DNA of 38,311 nt from CAZEFK01 sp964511405 (GCA_964511405.1 CAZEFK010000047.1:1-38311); one strand, 5' to 3'; positions 26,589 to 34,145 are shown, counted from the stretch's first letter. Notes: generated from the sequence alone by a model not told the origin. A program made the numbers and translations.

Positions 26589-26928
26589 TACACCCCCTCG
26601 CCCTTGGTGAGCATCCTATCATGAGTGGGCGACGACGTCGATCGCCGTCGTCGCCGTCCCAAAACGCCGCCCCGAAGCCGGTGGACACATCCCCGTTTCG
26701 CCGATTCGGATCCGCACGACAGCCGCCGCCTGCACCTTCGCCAAGCTTGTTATCTGTGGGGGATCACCGGCGGGGCGCCGCCCCTATATCCGCATCATCC
26801 ACGACCCGATCACGGCGAGCCCTGAATCATCCTATGTCCGACCTATGGCGAGCGCTGGGGCATAGCACCCATGGTCGCCCATTTTCAAATCGCGCGGATT
26901 CGGCATCGAGAACACCGAAATTCGCCAT
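26589..26928. other. long spacer in the divergent control region
   Basis: About 340 bases between the radical SAM start and the small membrane ORF, without a gene I can support. Short arginine/proline-rich frames on the plus strand look like composition artefacts. Besides the hairpin at 26628-26655 it holds a smaller one, GGGGC-GCC-GCCCC, at 26772-26784. Confidence 0.4.
26628..26655. promoter_or_regulatory. 10-base perfect inverted repeat near the radical SAM start
   Basis: GGCGACGACG and CGTCGTCGCC flank an 8-base centre (TCGATCGC), 40 bases upstream of the radical SAM ATG. In RNA it makes a strong hairpin; in DNA it could be a dimer binding site. Its place in the leader of the leftward arm suggests control of that arm. 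Confidence 0.45.
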
Positions 26929-27072
26929 CTAAAGCGGCTCCGTCGCCTGATCCTCGTCATAGCAATGGCACTCCATCCCATCGTATCTGGATGCCATTGA
27001 GACGCCGACCATCACCCCCCTGCTGATGAGACCCCCCAGGATGGCCACGACAACCAGCCAGAATCCGGACAT
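26929..27072 (-). CDS. 47-residue single-pass membrane protein, hypothetical
   Basis: A short frame from ATG 27072 to TAG 26929. Residues 4-24 form one clear membrane helix (FWLVVVAILGGLISRGVMVGV). A polar tail follows with a Cys-His-Cys group (MECHCYDEDQATEPL), giving a small tail-out or tail-in membrane peptide. The ribosome site is weak. Its sequence looks far more protein-like than the other frames of this region. It lies in the centre of the divergent cassette, in the direction of the radical SAM and first ATPase genes, so it may be a membrane component or a toxin-like peptide of the same system. No family recognised. Confidence 0.45.
   Translation of the reverse strand: MSGFWLVVVAILGGLISRGVMVGVSMASRYDGMECHCYDEDQATEPL
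26963..26999. repeat. 8-base inverted repeat inside the small membrane ORF
   Basis: CAATGGCA (26963-26970) and TGCCATTG (26992-26999) are perfect inverted copies 21 bases apart, within the 47-residue frame. They could form a hairpin in its mRNA or be a spaced operator for the divergent region; chance is not excluded. Confidence 0.3.
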
Positions 27073-27244
27073 CTTGGATCACCCGTGGCCTCTGGCGCAT
27101 CGTCAAACTTGTAAGGACCTGCCTACCCCTCCCCCCCTTTGGGCATCCGCCTGAGCCGTGTATGTGCAGATCGGTGTGGCTTGTCTCTTTGACCTCGCGC
27201 TCTCGATGGGGTTGTATGGGGGACGTTCGTGCAGGGGGCCAAGA

Positions 27245-29014
27245 ATGCTGTTCCACGATGTCAATCTCTCACGAGATGACATTCTCCAGGAGGTGGCCGC
27301 TGCCTTGGAGGGCGACCGGAGTGGCATCTTCCTCGATACCAGCCTGTTAGTCCATTGTTACGAAATCAGCGCAGGCGCTCGCGGCGAGCTGCTCAGTGCC
27401 CTTGAGGCGCTGAAGGAGCGCGTGTGGGTGCCGCTTTGGGCTGCGCACGAGACCTGGAAAAAAAGCTACGACCCCGAAGTCGGCCGCACCCCATTGCGCG
27501 CGCCGGCTGGCGCCCTACAAAAGCACTTGGATGCTTTCGTTACCGATGCTAAGCGTTTCGTCGAAGATGACAGCATCGCTGACAAGACTATGAACCGGGC
27601 TCAGTACGAGGCTGCCCTGGAGGCCGCTCGGGACGCCCTCCTACATCTTGTCGGCCAAGTCTCGAACTTCGCACGACAGCCGGACGAGACGTCCGCCCTT
27701 CTCATACCGTTCATGAACGCCCGCGTCATGCGTTCGGACCTGACCCCCATCCTCGCCAAGGTTCGCGATGAAGCTGAGCTGCGCTACAGCCATCGCGTGC
27801 CGCCGGGCTTCATGGACGGGGGAGCAGCCGATCCCGAGTCCGACCCCCGTACCGGGAAAAAGATCAATCGCTATGGCGACGTGATCATTTGGTTTGAAAT
27901 CCTTCAGAAAGTTCGCGACGGCCAGCTAGAATCCCTTATCCTGATTACACGTGACGTAAAAAAAGATTGGGTTTACATCCCCAAGCGATTGATGAACGAA
28001 CATGGCGCTCTGGCGCCCAATGTTAGCGTAACCCTGGCTCACCCACTGCTGGTGCACGAAGCACTGCAAGCCTGCCCAACACTCAAGCATGTTCATATCA
28101 TTTCGCTCGATGCCTTCGTGCAGGTGCTCAACGGCAAACTCAAGCGATCAGTGCCTCAGTTGATGCTCGCCCTCCAGGCTAGCGATATAGGCACCCAGCG
28201 TAAGGCCGTCTCGAAAGCACGGGCGGCGCCACGGGCTCCGCCGCCCGAAGAGGACGTCACTTTCGCCCACGCTGACTTGGACTACCAGCCTGGTCGTGAC
28301 GACCCGATGGATAAGGCAATCGTCGCTCTGGCGGTCGACGATTTTCGCGTTCAAAATAGAGCGGTATCCGATCTAAATCTGCTGCAGGATGGTCAAGATC
28401 GGAAACGACTGATTCAGCTAGGCTTAGCTATGGCCAAAGCAGCAGTGGGCGGAGCTGTGGAGCCGCGCCAGATTATAACAAGTGCTCTCCTCACCGATGA
28501 TTTTCCTGGGCCGGTGCGACGCAATCTGCTTATGGGCGTACTGGCCGCAATCTACCTTAATGATGATGGCGAACTTCGAAAGCCACGGTCGTATCTCTCT
28601 CTCAATGGGCCGCTCTTTAGTCAGGCCTCCGATCCTGCGCTGGAGCCGGCGTTCACCGCCGTGCTGAGCCGTCTTGAGCCGCAACGCAGACAGTATCTGG
28701 CTTTGCCTCTCGATGCACCGGCCCAAATTCCCCTGCAGTTGCTTGTCGAACGCGAGGACGTCAATCTGCTCCTCAATGGCGTGCTGAGCAACGCTCAGCC
28801 GTTGGTTGAGAAGGTAGCGCACACTAGCCGCCGCTTTGCTAGGCTTGGGAGCGAGGAGGAGACCCGAGAGGGCCTCGTGGAGCGCCTGGCAACGGAGTTC
28901 GTTGTGCCACCAGAGCTTTTCAATCTCGAAGATGACGCGCCCGCCAGGTTCGTCCTTCCCCCCACGATCGGCTTCATCCGTTGGGGCCCCGCCACAGGTG
29001 TTGACCTGCGCTAA
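27245..29014 (+). CDS. PIN-like domain nuclease with large C-terminal region
   Basis: A 589-residue protein. The N-terminal ~290 residues match the PIN_8 (PIN-like) family: strand IFLDTSLLVHCYEIS with Asp31, ERVWVPLWAAHET with Glu69, YGDVIIWFEIL with Asp212, and LILITRDVKKDWVY with Asp237 and Asp241. These acidic residues would hold the metals of an RNase/DNase active site. A helical insert fills 85-185. Residues 300-589 are a mainly helical region I cannot assign. ATG 27245 was chosen because the PIN domain begins soon after and an A/G-rich stretch precedes it; in-frame starts at 27206 and 27158 exist. The second Hsp90-like ATPase follows 11 bases downstream, so this is a nuclease-ATPase operon. 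Confidence 0.82.
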   Translation: MLFHDVNLSRDDILQEVAAALEGDRSGIFLDTSLLVHCYEISAGARGELLSALEALKERVWVPLWAAHETWKKSYDPEVGRTPLRAPAGALQKHLDAFVTDAKRFVEDDSIADKTMNRAQYEAALEAARDALLHLVGQVSNFARQPDETSALLIPFMNARVMRSDLTPILAKVRDEAELRYSHRVPPGFMDGGAADPESDPRTGKKINRYGDVIIWFEILQKVRDGQLESLILITRDVKKDWVYIPKRLMNEHGALAPNVSVTLAHPLLVHEALQACPTLKHVHIISLDAFVQVLNGKLKRSVPQLMLALQASDIGTQRKAVSKARAAPRAPPPEEDVTFAHADLDYQPGRDDPMDKAIVALAVDDFRVQNRAVSDLNLLQDGQDRKRLIQLGLAMAKAAVGGAVEPRQIITSALLTDDFPGPVRRNLLMGVLAAIYLNDDGELRKPRSYLSLNGPLFSQASDPALEPAFTAVLSRLEPQRRQYLALPLDAPAQIPLQLLVEREDVNLLLNGVLSNAQPLVEKVAHTSRRFARLGSEEETREGLVERLATEFVVPPELFNLEDDAPARFVLPPTIGFIRWGPATGVDLR

Positions 29015-29025
29015 GGACGCATTGA

Positions 29026-30558
29026 ATGGCCAAGATCGACCTTCCCGATACGATCCGAGTCGGCTCCTTTTTCCTTGAGACGCTGACGACGGGAATGTAT
29101 GAAAATCCGTTCGACTGCCTCCGGGAATATGTTCAAAACGGCTTCGACGCAATTAATGATGCTATCCGCGCATCGCTGATCGCTAGCGGTGATGGACGGC
29201 TCACAATAACCACTAGTGGCGCGGGCGCTAGACAGAACATCGCTATCCGGGACAACGGTGCGGGGATACCAAAGGCCGAGGCCGTGGAGCGCCTGATCTC
29301 CTTAGGTGCTTCGACAAAGCGACCGGCCAAGCATGCGGGCTTTCGCGGAATCGGCCGTCTAGCTGGCATTGCCTATTGCGGCACCCTGCGCTTTACTACG
29401 AAAGCAGCTGGCGAAGAAGAGGCCATCCAACTCGATTTCGATTGCGCCAAGATTCGCGGTTTTATGGGCCCGGGCGCGGTGCCACGGGACGTCCGTGAGG
29501 TGATCACCCAATCGGTAACTGCCACAACCTTACCTGCGCGAAACGGCGAGCATTATACAGAAGTTCAGATGCTCGCCTTGACGGGTATAGGATTGGATTT
29601 CGTTCAACCAGGACCCTTGACAAACTATTTAAGGCAATATGCGCCGACCGATTATTCGGCGGGATTCGACTTCGGCGAGCAGGTGCGCAAATACGCGGAA
29701 GGTTCTGGTCACCCGCTGCAATTTATCGAGATTGAATTGCGGATCAAGCGTGATCGAACACGCATTACTAAGCCATACAGCAATGCTTACCCATCTGATA
29801 CTGGTGAAGAAGTTAGTGTTCTTGATCATATCGAAACCATTGGCAATCCCGAGAATGGATGGTTTGGATGGTTCGGTATTTCCAATTTTCCTGGAGAAAT
29901 CCCCGATAATACAGTGGCAGGACTGAGGTTTAGGCAGAAAAATATCCAAATTGGTGGCTCTGGCATCATCGAATCCATTGCGGCCAAGCTGACTCCAAAA
30001 GGTTCGGAGCGCCGACTGCAGCGTTGGGCCGTAGGGGAGATTTTCGTGGTCAATCCCTCGGTCGTCCCTAACGCCCGCCGTGACGGCTTCGAGGACAATC
30101 TCGCTTGGCGGAGAATAAAAGATGATCTTCAACAGATTGCTGGCCGTATCGTTAAGTTTGCGCGCAGCTCGTCAAAGAACCGGAGCAAGCTGGCTCGTGC
30201 TGGGAAAGCGATCGCCGCCACCCGTCAGAAGTTGACATCGATCGTTAGCGCCGCCGAGGCGGGTGTGATTGACGCCGAATTGAAGGCACAGCTGGACAAG
30301 ATAGAAAAGGCTGTCCGAGACGGTGCCAATCCAGCTGAGGCTAGCGAGCTCATCGCTCAGATCCGCGATATACGAGAGGATATCACCACTGCTAGCCATG
30401 CCCGAACTCAGTCGAAGGAGGAGGCGGAGCAGCGGACTTCCTCTCCCCCTCCGCCTAAGAGTGTGCTGGAGGTGGTCGAGGAAGTTTTGATCGCTAAGCT
30501 CGGTACGAAGGTGGCGACGGATATCATGGCAGCGGTGCACGAGAGACTGGCCAAATAA
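29026..30558 (+). CDS. Hsp90-like GHKL ATPase (second of two paralogues)
   Basis: A 510-residue paralogue of the ATPase at 23483-24976. Shared blocks are the N-box REYVQNGFDAIN (33-44; Glu34, Asn38), RDNGAGI (75-81), ISLGASTKR, and GFRGIGRLAGIAYC (105-118). Further shared blocks are LRFRQKNIQIGG, WAVGEIFVVN and VVPNARRDGFEDN. The C-terminal half adds a coiled-coil-like segment (about 385-460) and ends in a helical tail (SVLEVVEEVLIAKLGTKVATDI) that resembles the tail of the first paralogue. No signal or membrane segment is present. AGGA precedes the ATG. It most likely works with the PIN-like protein encoded just before it, perhaps as an ATP-driven switch or as a heterodimer with the other ATPase. 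Confidence 0.87.
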   Translation: MAKIDLPDTIRVGSFFLETLTTGMYENPFDCLREYVQNGFDAINDAIRASLIASGDGRLTITTSGAGARQNIAIRDNGAGIPKAEAVERLISLGASTKRPAKHAGFRGIGRLAGIAYCGTLRFTTKAAGEEEAIQLDFDCAKIRGFMGPGAVPRDVREVITQSVTATTLPARNGEHYTEVQMLALTGIGLDFVQPGPLTNYLRQYAPTDYSAGFDFGEQVRKYAEGSGHPLQFIEIELRIKRDRTRITKPYSNAYPSDTGEEVSVLDHIETIGNPENGWFGWFGISNFPGEIPDNTVAGLRFRQKNIQIGGSGIIESIAAKLTPKGSERRLQRWAVGEIFVVNPSVVPNARRDGFEDNLAWRRIKDDLQQIAGRIVKFARSSSKNRSKLARAGKAIAATRQKLTSIVSAAEAGVIDAELKAQLDKIEKAVRDGANPAEASELIAQIRDIREDITTASHARTQSKEEAEQRTSSPPPPKSVLEVVEEVLIAKLGTKVATDIMAAVHERLAK

Positions 30559-30654
30559 CCATATCGTGGATGGTGCCGCGTGGCTTGTAGTGCTACGATG
30601 CCCAAAATGTCGAGCGCCAGTTGCGGCCGAGCTTCGGCGTCACGCCGAGACAGC

Positions 30655-31911
30655 CTACGCGGCGCTGAAGTCCGCCATCACCCGCGCGTGGGCGGCGCTC
30701 ACGATCTTGATCGAAGCCCGGCTCACGCCGGCAGCCTTGGCTTGGCTGGGCCAGCCGCGGACTGCGTCGATGGCCTGCTCCACCATGGCCGATACGCGCT
30801 TGGCGTCGAGGCCATGCTTCTTGCCGAGGCTGGCGATCTGGGCACGAGTTGGGCGGCGCGCTTCGCCGTCGATGTCGAGATAGTGTTCGCCGTTCGGGCC
30901 GGGCGCATAGGTCAGATCGAAGGCGGGGGCAAGACGCCAGTCTCCGGCCGAGTCCATGAGGTAGGCATGCTGGCGGGTATGATCGTCGCGATTGCAGGCG
31001 ATCACGTTGAAGACCATGCGCCGGAAGGTGGCGGCGACGTCGTCCGCCCGGCGGGTGATGGCGCGGGTGGCCCGCAAGAAGAGGTCATAGCTCGAGGGCG
31101 CGTCAGGCGGGGCCTCCAGCGCGCCGGCCAGGGACACCATGTGCAGGCGCCCGCCATCGTTCGGCCGGTCAAACCGTCGGGTCGCGAAATAGCCTGGGCC
31201 GGATCTGGCAGGCAATAGTCGGTGCGGGCTGATGTCCAGGCCGGCGGCCTCCGCCATGCACGCGTAAGCCTCCTCGATCGGGCCGATGTCGACGGCATCC
31301 GTGGGCCCACGAAACTTGACCAGCCAGGCGGTAAAGCCGGCGGCCATCTCGCCGTGGCCGACACAGATTTGCCCCGCACCGTCAAATCCCACATGGACCT
31401 TCGGGCGAGCGCCGCCGGATCCTCCGGCCAGGCCCGCGAGGGTGTCGGCCAAGGCGGCTTCTTCGCCCGTCAGAAGAGCCGTCGCGTCGCGGGCCAGGGC
31501 ATCGAGGTCGAGGGTTTCCACCGTGTCGACGGGTGCCGTAGCGGGCCGGTAGACCAGGGCACCACGGCCTTGATCGCCCACGAGCGCCAGCCGCTCCAAC
31601 GGATTGAGGCCGGCGATGTCGAGTCCGAGTTTTGTGAGGCGTCGCCGCATTAGAAGCTGCCCCCAGCCATCGGGGAGGCTGTCGGCGAGGAAGCCGTGCA
31701 GGCCGCCGAAGTCCCGGGTCCGCGCGGCCATCAGGCCGGGTTCGGGCGGGTAATGGAGCGGGGACACGGACAAACGCCGACCAATGACCTCCCTGGACCA
31801 CTCGAGCTGCGCGAGCCCGCCGTCCATGGCGAGCCGACCTGCCGGCATCGGATCGGCGCCGGGCTGGAACGCCAGCGCGATGGAGAGCGGCGTCCCTGGG
31901 GCCAGCTTCAT
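30655..31911 (-). CDS. hipA: HipA-family serine/threonine kinase toxin
   Basis: A 418-residue HipA-like toxin kinase; relatives phosphorylate aminoacyl-tRNA synthetases and trigger growth arrest. The N-terminal subdomain has LHGFLADSLPDGWGQLLMRRRL. The loop SGGARPKV (165-172) carries Ser165, near the place of the regulatory autophosphorylated Ser. The catalytic loop reads NRDDHTRQHAYL with Asp309, and LAPAFDLTYAPG supplies the metal-binding Asp332. E. coli HipA has Asn at the position where this protein has Gln314. The ATG overlaps the antitoxin stop as TGATG; GTG 31914 is an alternative. Composition is host-like, unlike the adjacent Hsp90 block. Confidence 0.92.
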   Translation of the reverse strand: MKLAPGTPLSIALAFQPGADPMPAGRLAMDGGLAQLEWSREVIGRRLSVSPLHYPPEPGLMAARTRDFGGLHGFLADSLPDGWGQLLMRRRLTKLGLDIAGLNPLERLALVGDQGRGALVYRPATAPVDTVETLDLDALARDATALLTGEEAALADTLAGLAGGSGGARPKVHVGFDGAGQICVGHGEMAAGFTAWLVKFRGPTDAVDIGPIEEAYACMAEAAGLDISPHRLLPARSGPGYFATRRFDRPNDGGRLHMVSLAGALEAPPDAPSSYDLFLRATRAITRRADDVAATFRRMVFNVIACNRDDHTRQHAYLMDSAGDWRLAPAFDLTYAPGPNGEHYLDIDGEARRPTRAQIASLGKKHGLDAKRVSAMVEQAIDAVRGWPSQAKAAGVSRASIKIVSAAHARVMADFSAA

Positions 31912-32222
31912 CACGTCGACTTTCGCCGCGGGGCGCGTTGGCGGGGCTTTGGCGGGGCCGCCTGGCGCTGCAGAAGCTCATCCAGGCTGGAGGCAGCCGG
32001 CACAGGAAAGAGCTGGCCGAGCCCTTCCTCACAGCGCAACGCGATCGCCGCATTGATCAGATTGTCAACGAGGCTAGGGCCGCGTGCCTCCATCCGCTTC
32101 CAGGTGCTGAGCCCCATGCCGGAGCGGGCGGCCGCTTCGTCCTGGGACCAGCCTTGTCCGATCCGACGGGCGCGGATGGCTTGGCCAAGCTCTCGTCGTA
32201 GCTCTTCGGGGGTCTTCAGCAT
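31911..32222 (-). CDS. hipB: HipB-like XRE antitoxin
   Basis: A 103-residue antitoxin and repressor. The helix-turn-helix of the XRE type spans about 8-62 (LGQAIRARRIGQGWSQDEAAARSGMGLSTWKRME). A proline/arginine-rich flexible tail follows (PPKPRQRAPRRKST), as in many antitoxins. It precedes and overlaps hipA, the usual order. The start codon lies one base from a palindromic site, so HipB binding there would block its own translation start region and promoter. Confidence 0.9.
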   Translation of the reverse strand: MLKTPEELRRELGQAIRARRIGQGWSQDEAAARSGMGLSTWKRMEARGPSLVDNLINAAIALRCEEGLGQLFPVPAASSLDELLQRQAAPPKPRQRAPRRKST

Positions 32223-32223
32223 A

Positions 32224-32237
32224 GGTCATGTATGACC
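32224..32237. promoter_or_regulatory. hip operator 1
   Basis: GGTCATGTATGACC has perfect 6-base arms with a 2-base centre and starts one base upstream of the hipB ATG. It shares the pattern GGTCA-N4-TGACC with operator 2. Confidence 0.65.
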
Positions 32238-32264
32238 CATTATGGAAGGATTCTCAAGCTGATG

Positions 32265-32278
32265 GGTCATCATTGACC
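32265..32278. promoter_or_regulatory. hip operator 2
   Basis: GGTCATCATTGACC repeats the GGTCA-N4-TGACC pattern 41 bases from operator 1, close to four helical turns. Two same-face sites fit cooperative binding of HipB dimers or a HipA-HipB complex, as known for E. coli hipBA. Confidence 0.65.
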
Positions 32279-32308
32279 TTATAGCGTTGAGCGAGTTCCG
32301 CTCCCCAA

Positions 32309-32992
32309 TCACCGCCCCTCCGACAGAGCGTTCGGCGCCGGCGGCCCCACGTGGCCGAAATACTCGGCCGCAGCATCGACATCGCGGTCCGTCAGGCGCA
32401 CCGCAATCTCCCCCATCACCCCCAGCGCATCGTTGCGGCGCGCGCCGGTGCGCCAGTCCTGTAGCTGCGCCTTGAGATAGAATGGATACTGCCCGGCCAG
32501 CGCAGGGAAGCTGGGCGGCTGTCCGTGGCCGGCGCGGCCGTGGCAGTCGGCGCAGGCCGGGATGCCGGCCGCGGCGTCGCCGGCGGCCGACAGCACGCCG
32601 CCGCGCTGTTCCAGCGCGCCGTCGCCGGCGGCGGCGGCATCCGGCCAGGGCGCGGTTGCGGCGGCGTAATAGCCGGCCGCGTCCTGCATCTCGTCATCGG
32701 TCATCGCCCGCGCGATCACGGTCATTACCGATCCGTCGCGGCGGCCGTCGGCGAAGTCGCGCATCTGTTTGTACAGATAGAAGCTGCCCTGGCCGGCCAG
32801 GCGCGGATAGCCGCCGGGCGGCTGGCCGGCGCCATCGGCGCCGTGGCAAGCGGCGCAGGCCTGGGCGCCGCCGGGCGTGCCCTGCCGCACCACCCGCGCG
32901 CCCGCGCCCAGATCCGGGTCCCGCGCCAGGGCCGGCGCGGCCAGCAGCAGCCCCGCAGTCATCCAGGCCGGGAGCTGCCGCCGGGCCCTCAC
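32309..32992 (-). CDS. diheme c-type cytochrome (c4-like)
   Basis: A 227-residue periplasmic cytochrome with a signal peptide (VRARRQLPAWMTAGLLLAAPALA) and two heme motifs, CAACH (46-50) and CADCH (147-151). Each half shows the cytochrome c4-like pattern of heme motif, then PxLAGQxxFYLxxQ and a late Met-containing segment. It probably passes electrons to the caa3-type oxidase encoded nearby. The GTG start at 32992 overlaps the stop of the preceding gene as GTGA and completes the signal peptide, so it is preferred to ATG 32962. It is the last gene of a three-cytochrome operon. Confidence 0.88.
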   Translation of the reverse strand: MRARRQLPAWMTAGLLLAAPALARDPDLGAGARVVRQGTPGGAQACAACHGADGAGQPPGGYPRLAGQGSFYLYKQMRDFADGRRDGSVMTVIARAMTDDEMQDAAGYYAAATAPWPDAAAAGDGALEQRGGVLSAAGDAAAGIPACADCHGRAGHGQPPSFPALAGQYPFYLKAQLQDWRTGARRNDALGVMGEIAVRLTDRDVDAAAEYFGHVGPPAPNALSEGR

Positions 32993-33744
32993 GGGCCCCG
33001 GCTGCCCGGCAGCGGCATCGGCTGCGGCGGCGCTGCCGGCCCGGCCCCCGAGCCCACCTGACCGGCATCGCCACAGTCCAGCGGCGGACGCACCGCGGCC
33101 AGATACTCGCTCACCACCCGGGACTCGTCGTCGTCCAACTGGCGCGCGATGACCGTCATCACGTCCAGGGGGCTGTTGTGGCGCCGCCCGGTCCGGAACT
33201 GCGCCAGCGCGAATTCCATGTACGAAGCGTACTGGCCGCCCAGATAGGGGAATGCCGGCTCCATGCCGGCGCCGGCGTTTCCATGGCAGGCGATGCAGGC
33301 CGGCACATGCCGGTCGGGCAGGCCGGCGGCGGAGATCTGGCCGCCCCGCTGCACCCGCTCGGGATCCTGCGTCGGCAGCGGGAACAGCGGCCCCTTGGCC
33401 GCCGCGAAATAGGCGGCCAGGTCCTGCCAGTCGGTGCGGCTCAGCGCCTGGGCGATCGGCGACATCACCGGGCTCGGCCGCGTGCCGGCGGCAAAATCCT
33501 CCAGCTGCTTGTAGGTATAGAAGCCGAGCTGGCCGGTCAGCCGGGGAAAGGCCCCGCTGCCGTCGCCGATGCCGGCCTCGCCGTGGCAATTGCGGCAGGG
33601 CGGCACCGGGCCCTGGGGGCCCGCCGCCACCTTGCCCTGTTCCGCGATGACCCGGCCATGCTCGGGATCGCCGGGATCGGCGCGGGCCGGCCCCGCGCCC
33701 AGCACCAGCAGCAGGGCCGCGCCCAAGGCCGCGGCGCGCCTCAT
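32989..33744 (-). CDS. diheme c-type cytochrome (c4-like), second copy
   Basis: A 251-residue protein with a signal peptide (MRRAAALGAALLLVLGAGPARA) and heme motifs CRNCH (50-54) and CIACH (150-154). The FPRLTGQLGFYTYKQLEDFAAG and FPYLGGQYASYMEFALAQFRTGRRHN segments match the neighbouring diheme protein, so the two are tandem paralogues. The C-terminus is extended by a Pro/Gly-rich tail. ATG 33744 overlaps the upstream stop as ATGA. Confidence 0.88.
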   Translation of the reverse strand: MRRAAALGAALLLVLGAGPARADPGDPEHGRVIAEQGKVAAGPQGPVPPCRNCHGEAGIGDGSGAFPRLTGQLGFYTYKQLEDFAAGTRPSPVMSPIAQALSRTDWQDLAAYFAAAKGPLFPLPTQDPERVQRGGQISAAGLPDRHVPACIACHGNAGAGMEPAFPYLGGQYASYMEFALAQFRTGRRHNSPLDVMTVIARQLDDDESRVVSEYLAAVRPPLDCGDAGQVGSGAGPAAPPQPMPLPGSRGP

Positions 33745-34145
33745 TTCAGGGTGACCAGGTAGGCCGCGATGTCCCGGGCCTGCGCCTCGTCCAGACCCAT
33801 GTTGGGCATCGCGCTCTGCGGCAGGAAGCCCTGCGGCCAGCGCAGCCACAGCACCATGTTCTCAGGCGTGTTGGCCAGCACCCCGGCGATGAAACTGCGG
33901 CTGCCCATGCGGTCGAGCGGCGGGCCGACCGTGCCGCGGGCGTCGCGGAGGCCCGGGATGGTGTGGCAGCTGCCGCAACCGGCCTGGCGGATCGCGGATG
34001 GTGCGCGGGCGGGATCGCCGCCGGTCGCGGCACGCGCCTCGGCGGCGGCCCGCACCGCATCCTGGCGGGCCTGGACGGCGAACGCCGTCCCACCGCCGGC
34101 CACCGCCAGCGCCACCGCCGCCGCTGCCCAAGCGCTCCGCCGCAT
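33741..34145 (-). CDS. monoheme c-type cytochrome
   Basis: A 134-residue cytochrome c. An N-terminal hydrophobic helix (AWAAAAVALAVAGGGTAFAV) is a signal or membrane anchor. The heme motif is CGSCH (57-61), with the probable axial Met in LPQSAMPNMGLDE. The pattern IPGLRDARGTVGPPLDRMGSRSFIAG resembles cytochromes near oxidase genes. It is the first gene of the leftward cytochrome operon and is divergent from coxB across 80 bases, so oxidase and electron donors may share a control region. Confidence 0.88.
   Translation of the reverse strand: MRRSAWAAAAVALAVAGGGTAFAVQARQDAVRAAAEARAATGGDPARAPSAIRQAGCGSCHTIPGLRDARGTVGPPLDRMGSRSFIAGVLANTPENMVLWLRWPQGFLPQSAMPNMGLDEAQARDIAAYLVTLK

Larger units (their letters stand above)
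23480..30560. other. lower-GC accessory block beside tRNA-Gly
   Basis: From just after the tRNA to the end of the second Hsp90-like gene, base composition drops to about 50-58% G+C by eye against about 70% on either side. Codons such as TTA, ATA and AAT become common. The block holds two divergent gene pairs plus a small membrane ORF. Its place next to a tRNA 3' end is typical of integrated islands. I see no integrase and no repeat of the tRNA tail at the far end, so the boundaries are approximate. Confidence 0.7.

Noticed and set aside
26531..26932. Plus-strand Arg/Pro-rich frame in the divergent region
   Set aside because: Low-complexity translation with no ribosome site, overlapping the radical SAM start.
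26957..27256. 99-codon minus-strand frame upstream of the PIN-like gene
   Set aside because: Composition looks random, it covers the likely promoter of the rightward arm, and it overlaps the better 47-residue frame in another frame.
23312..32300. Integrase, transposase, or a direct repeat of the tRNA tail marking the far island end
   Set aside because: None found by eye in this stretch, so no mobile element is annotated.
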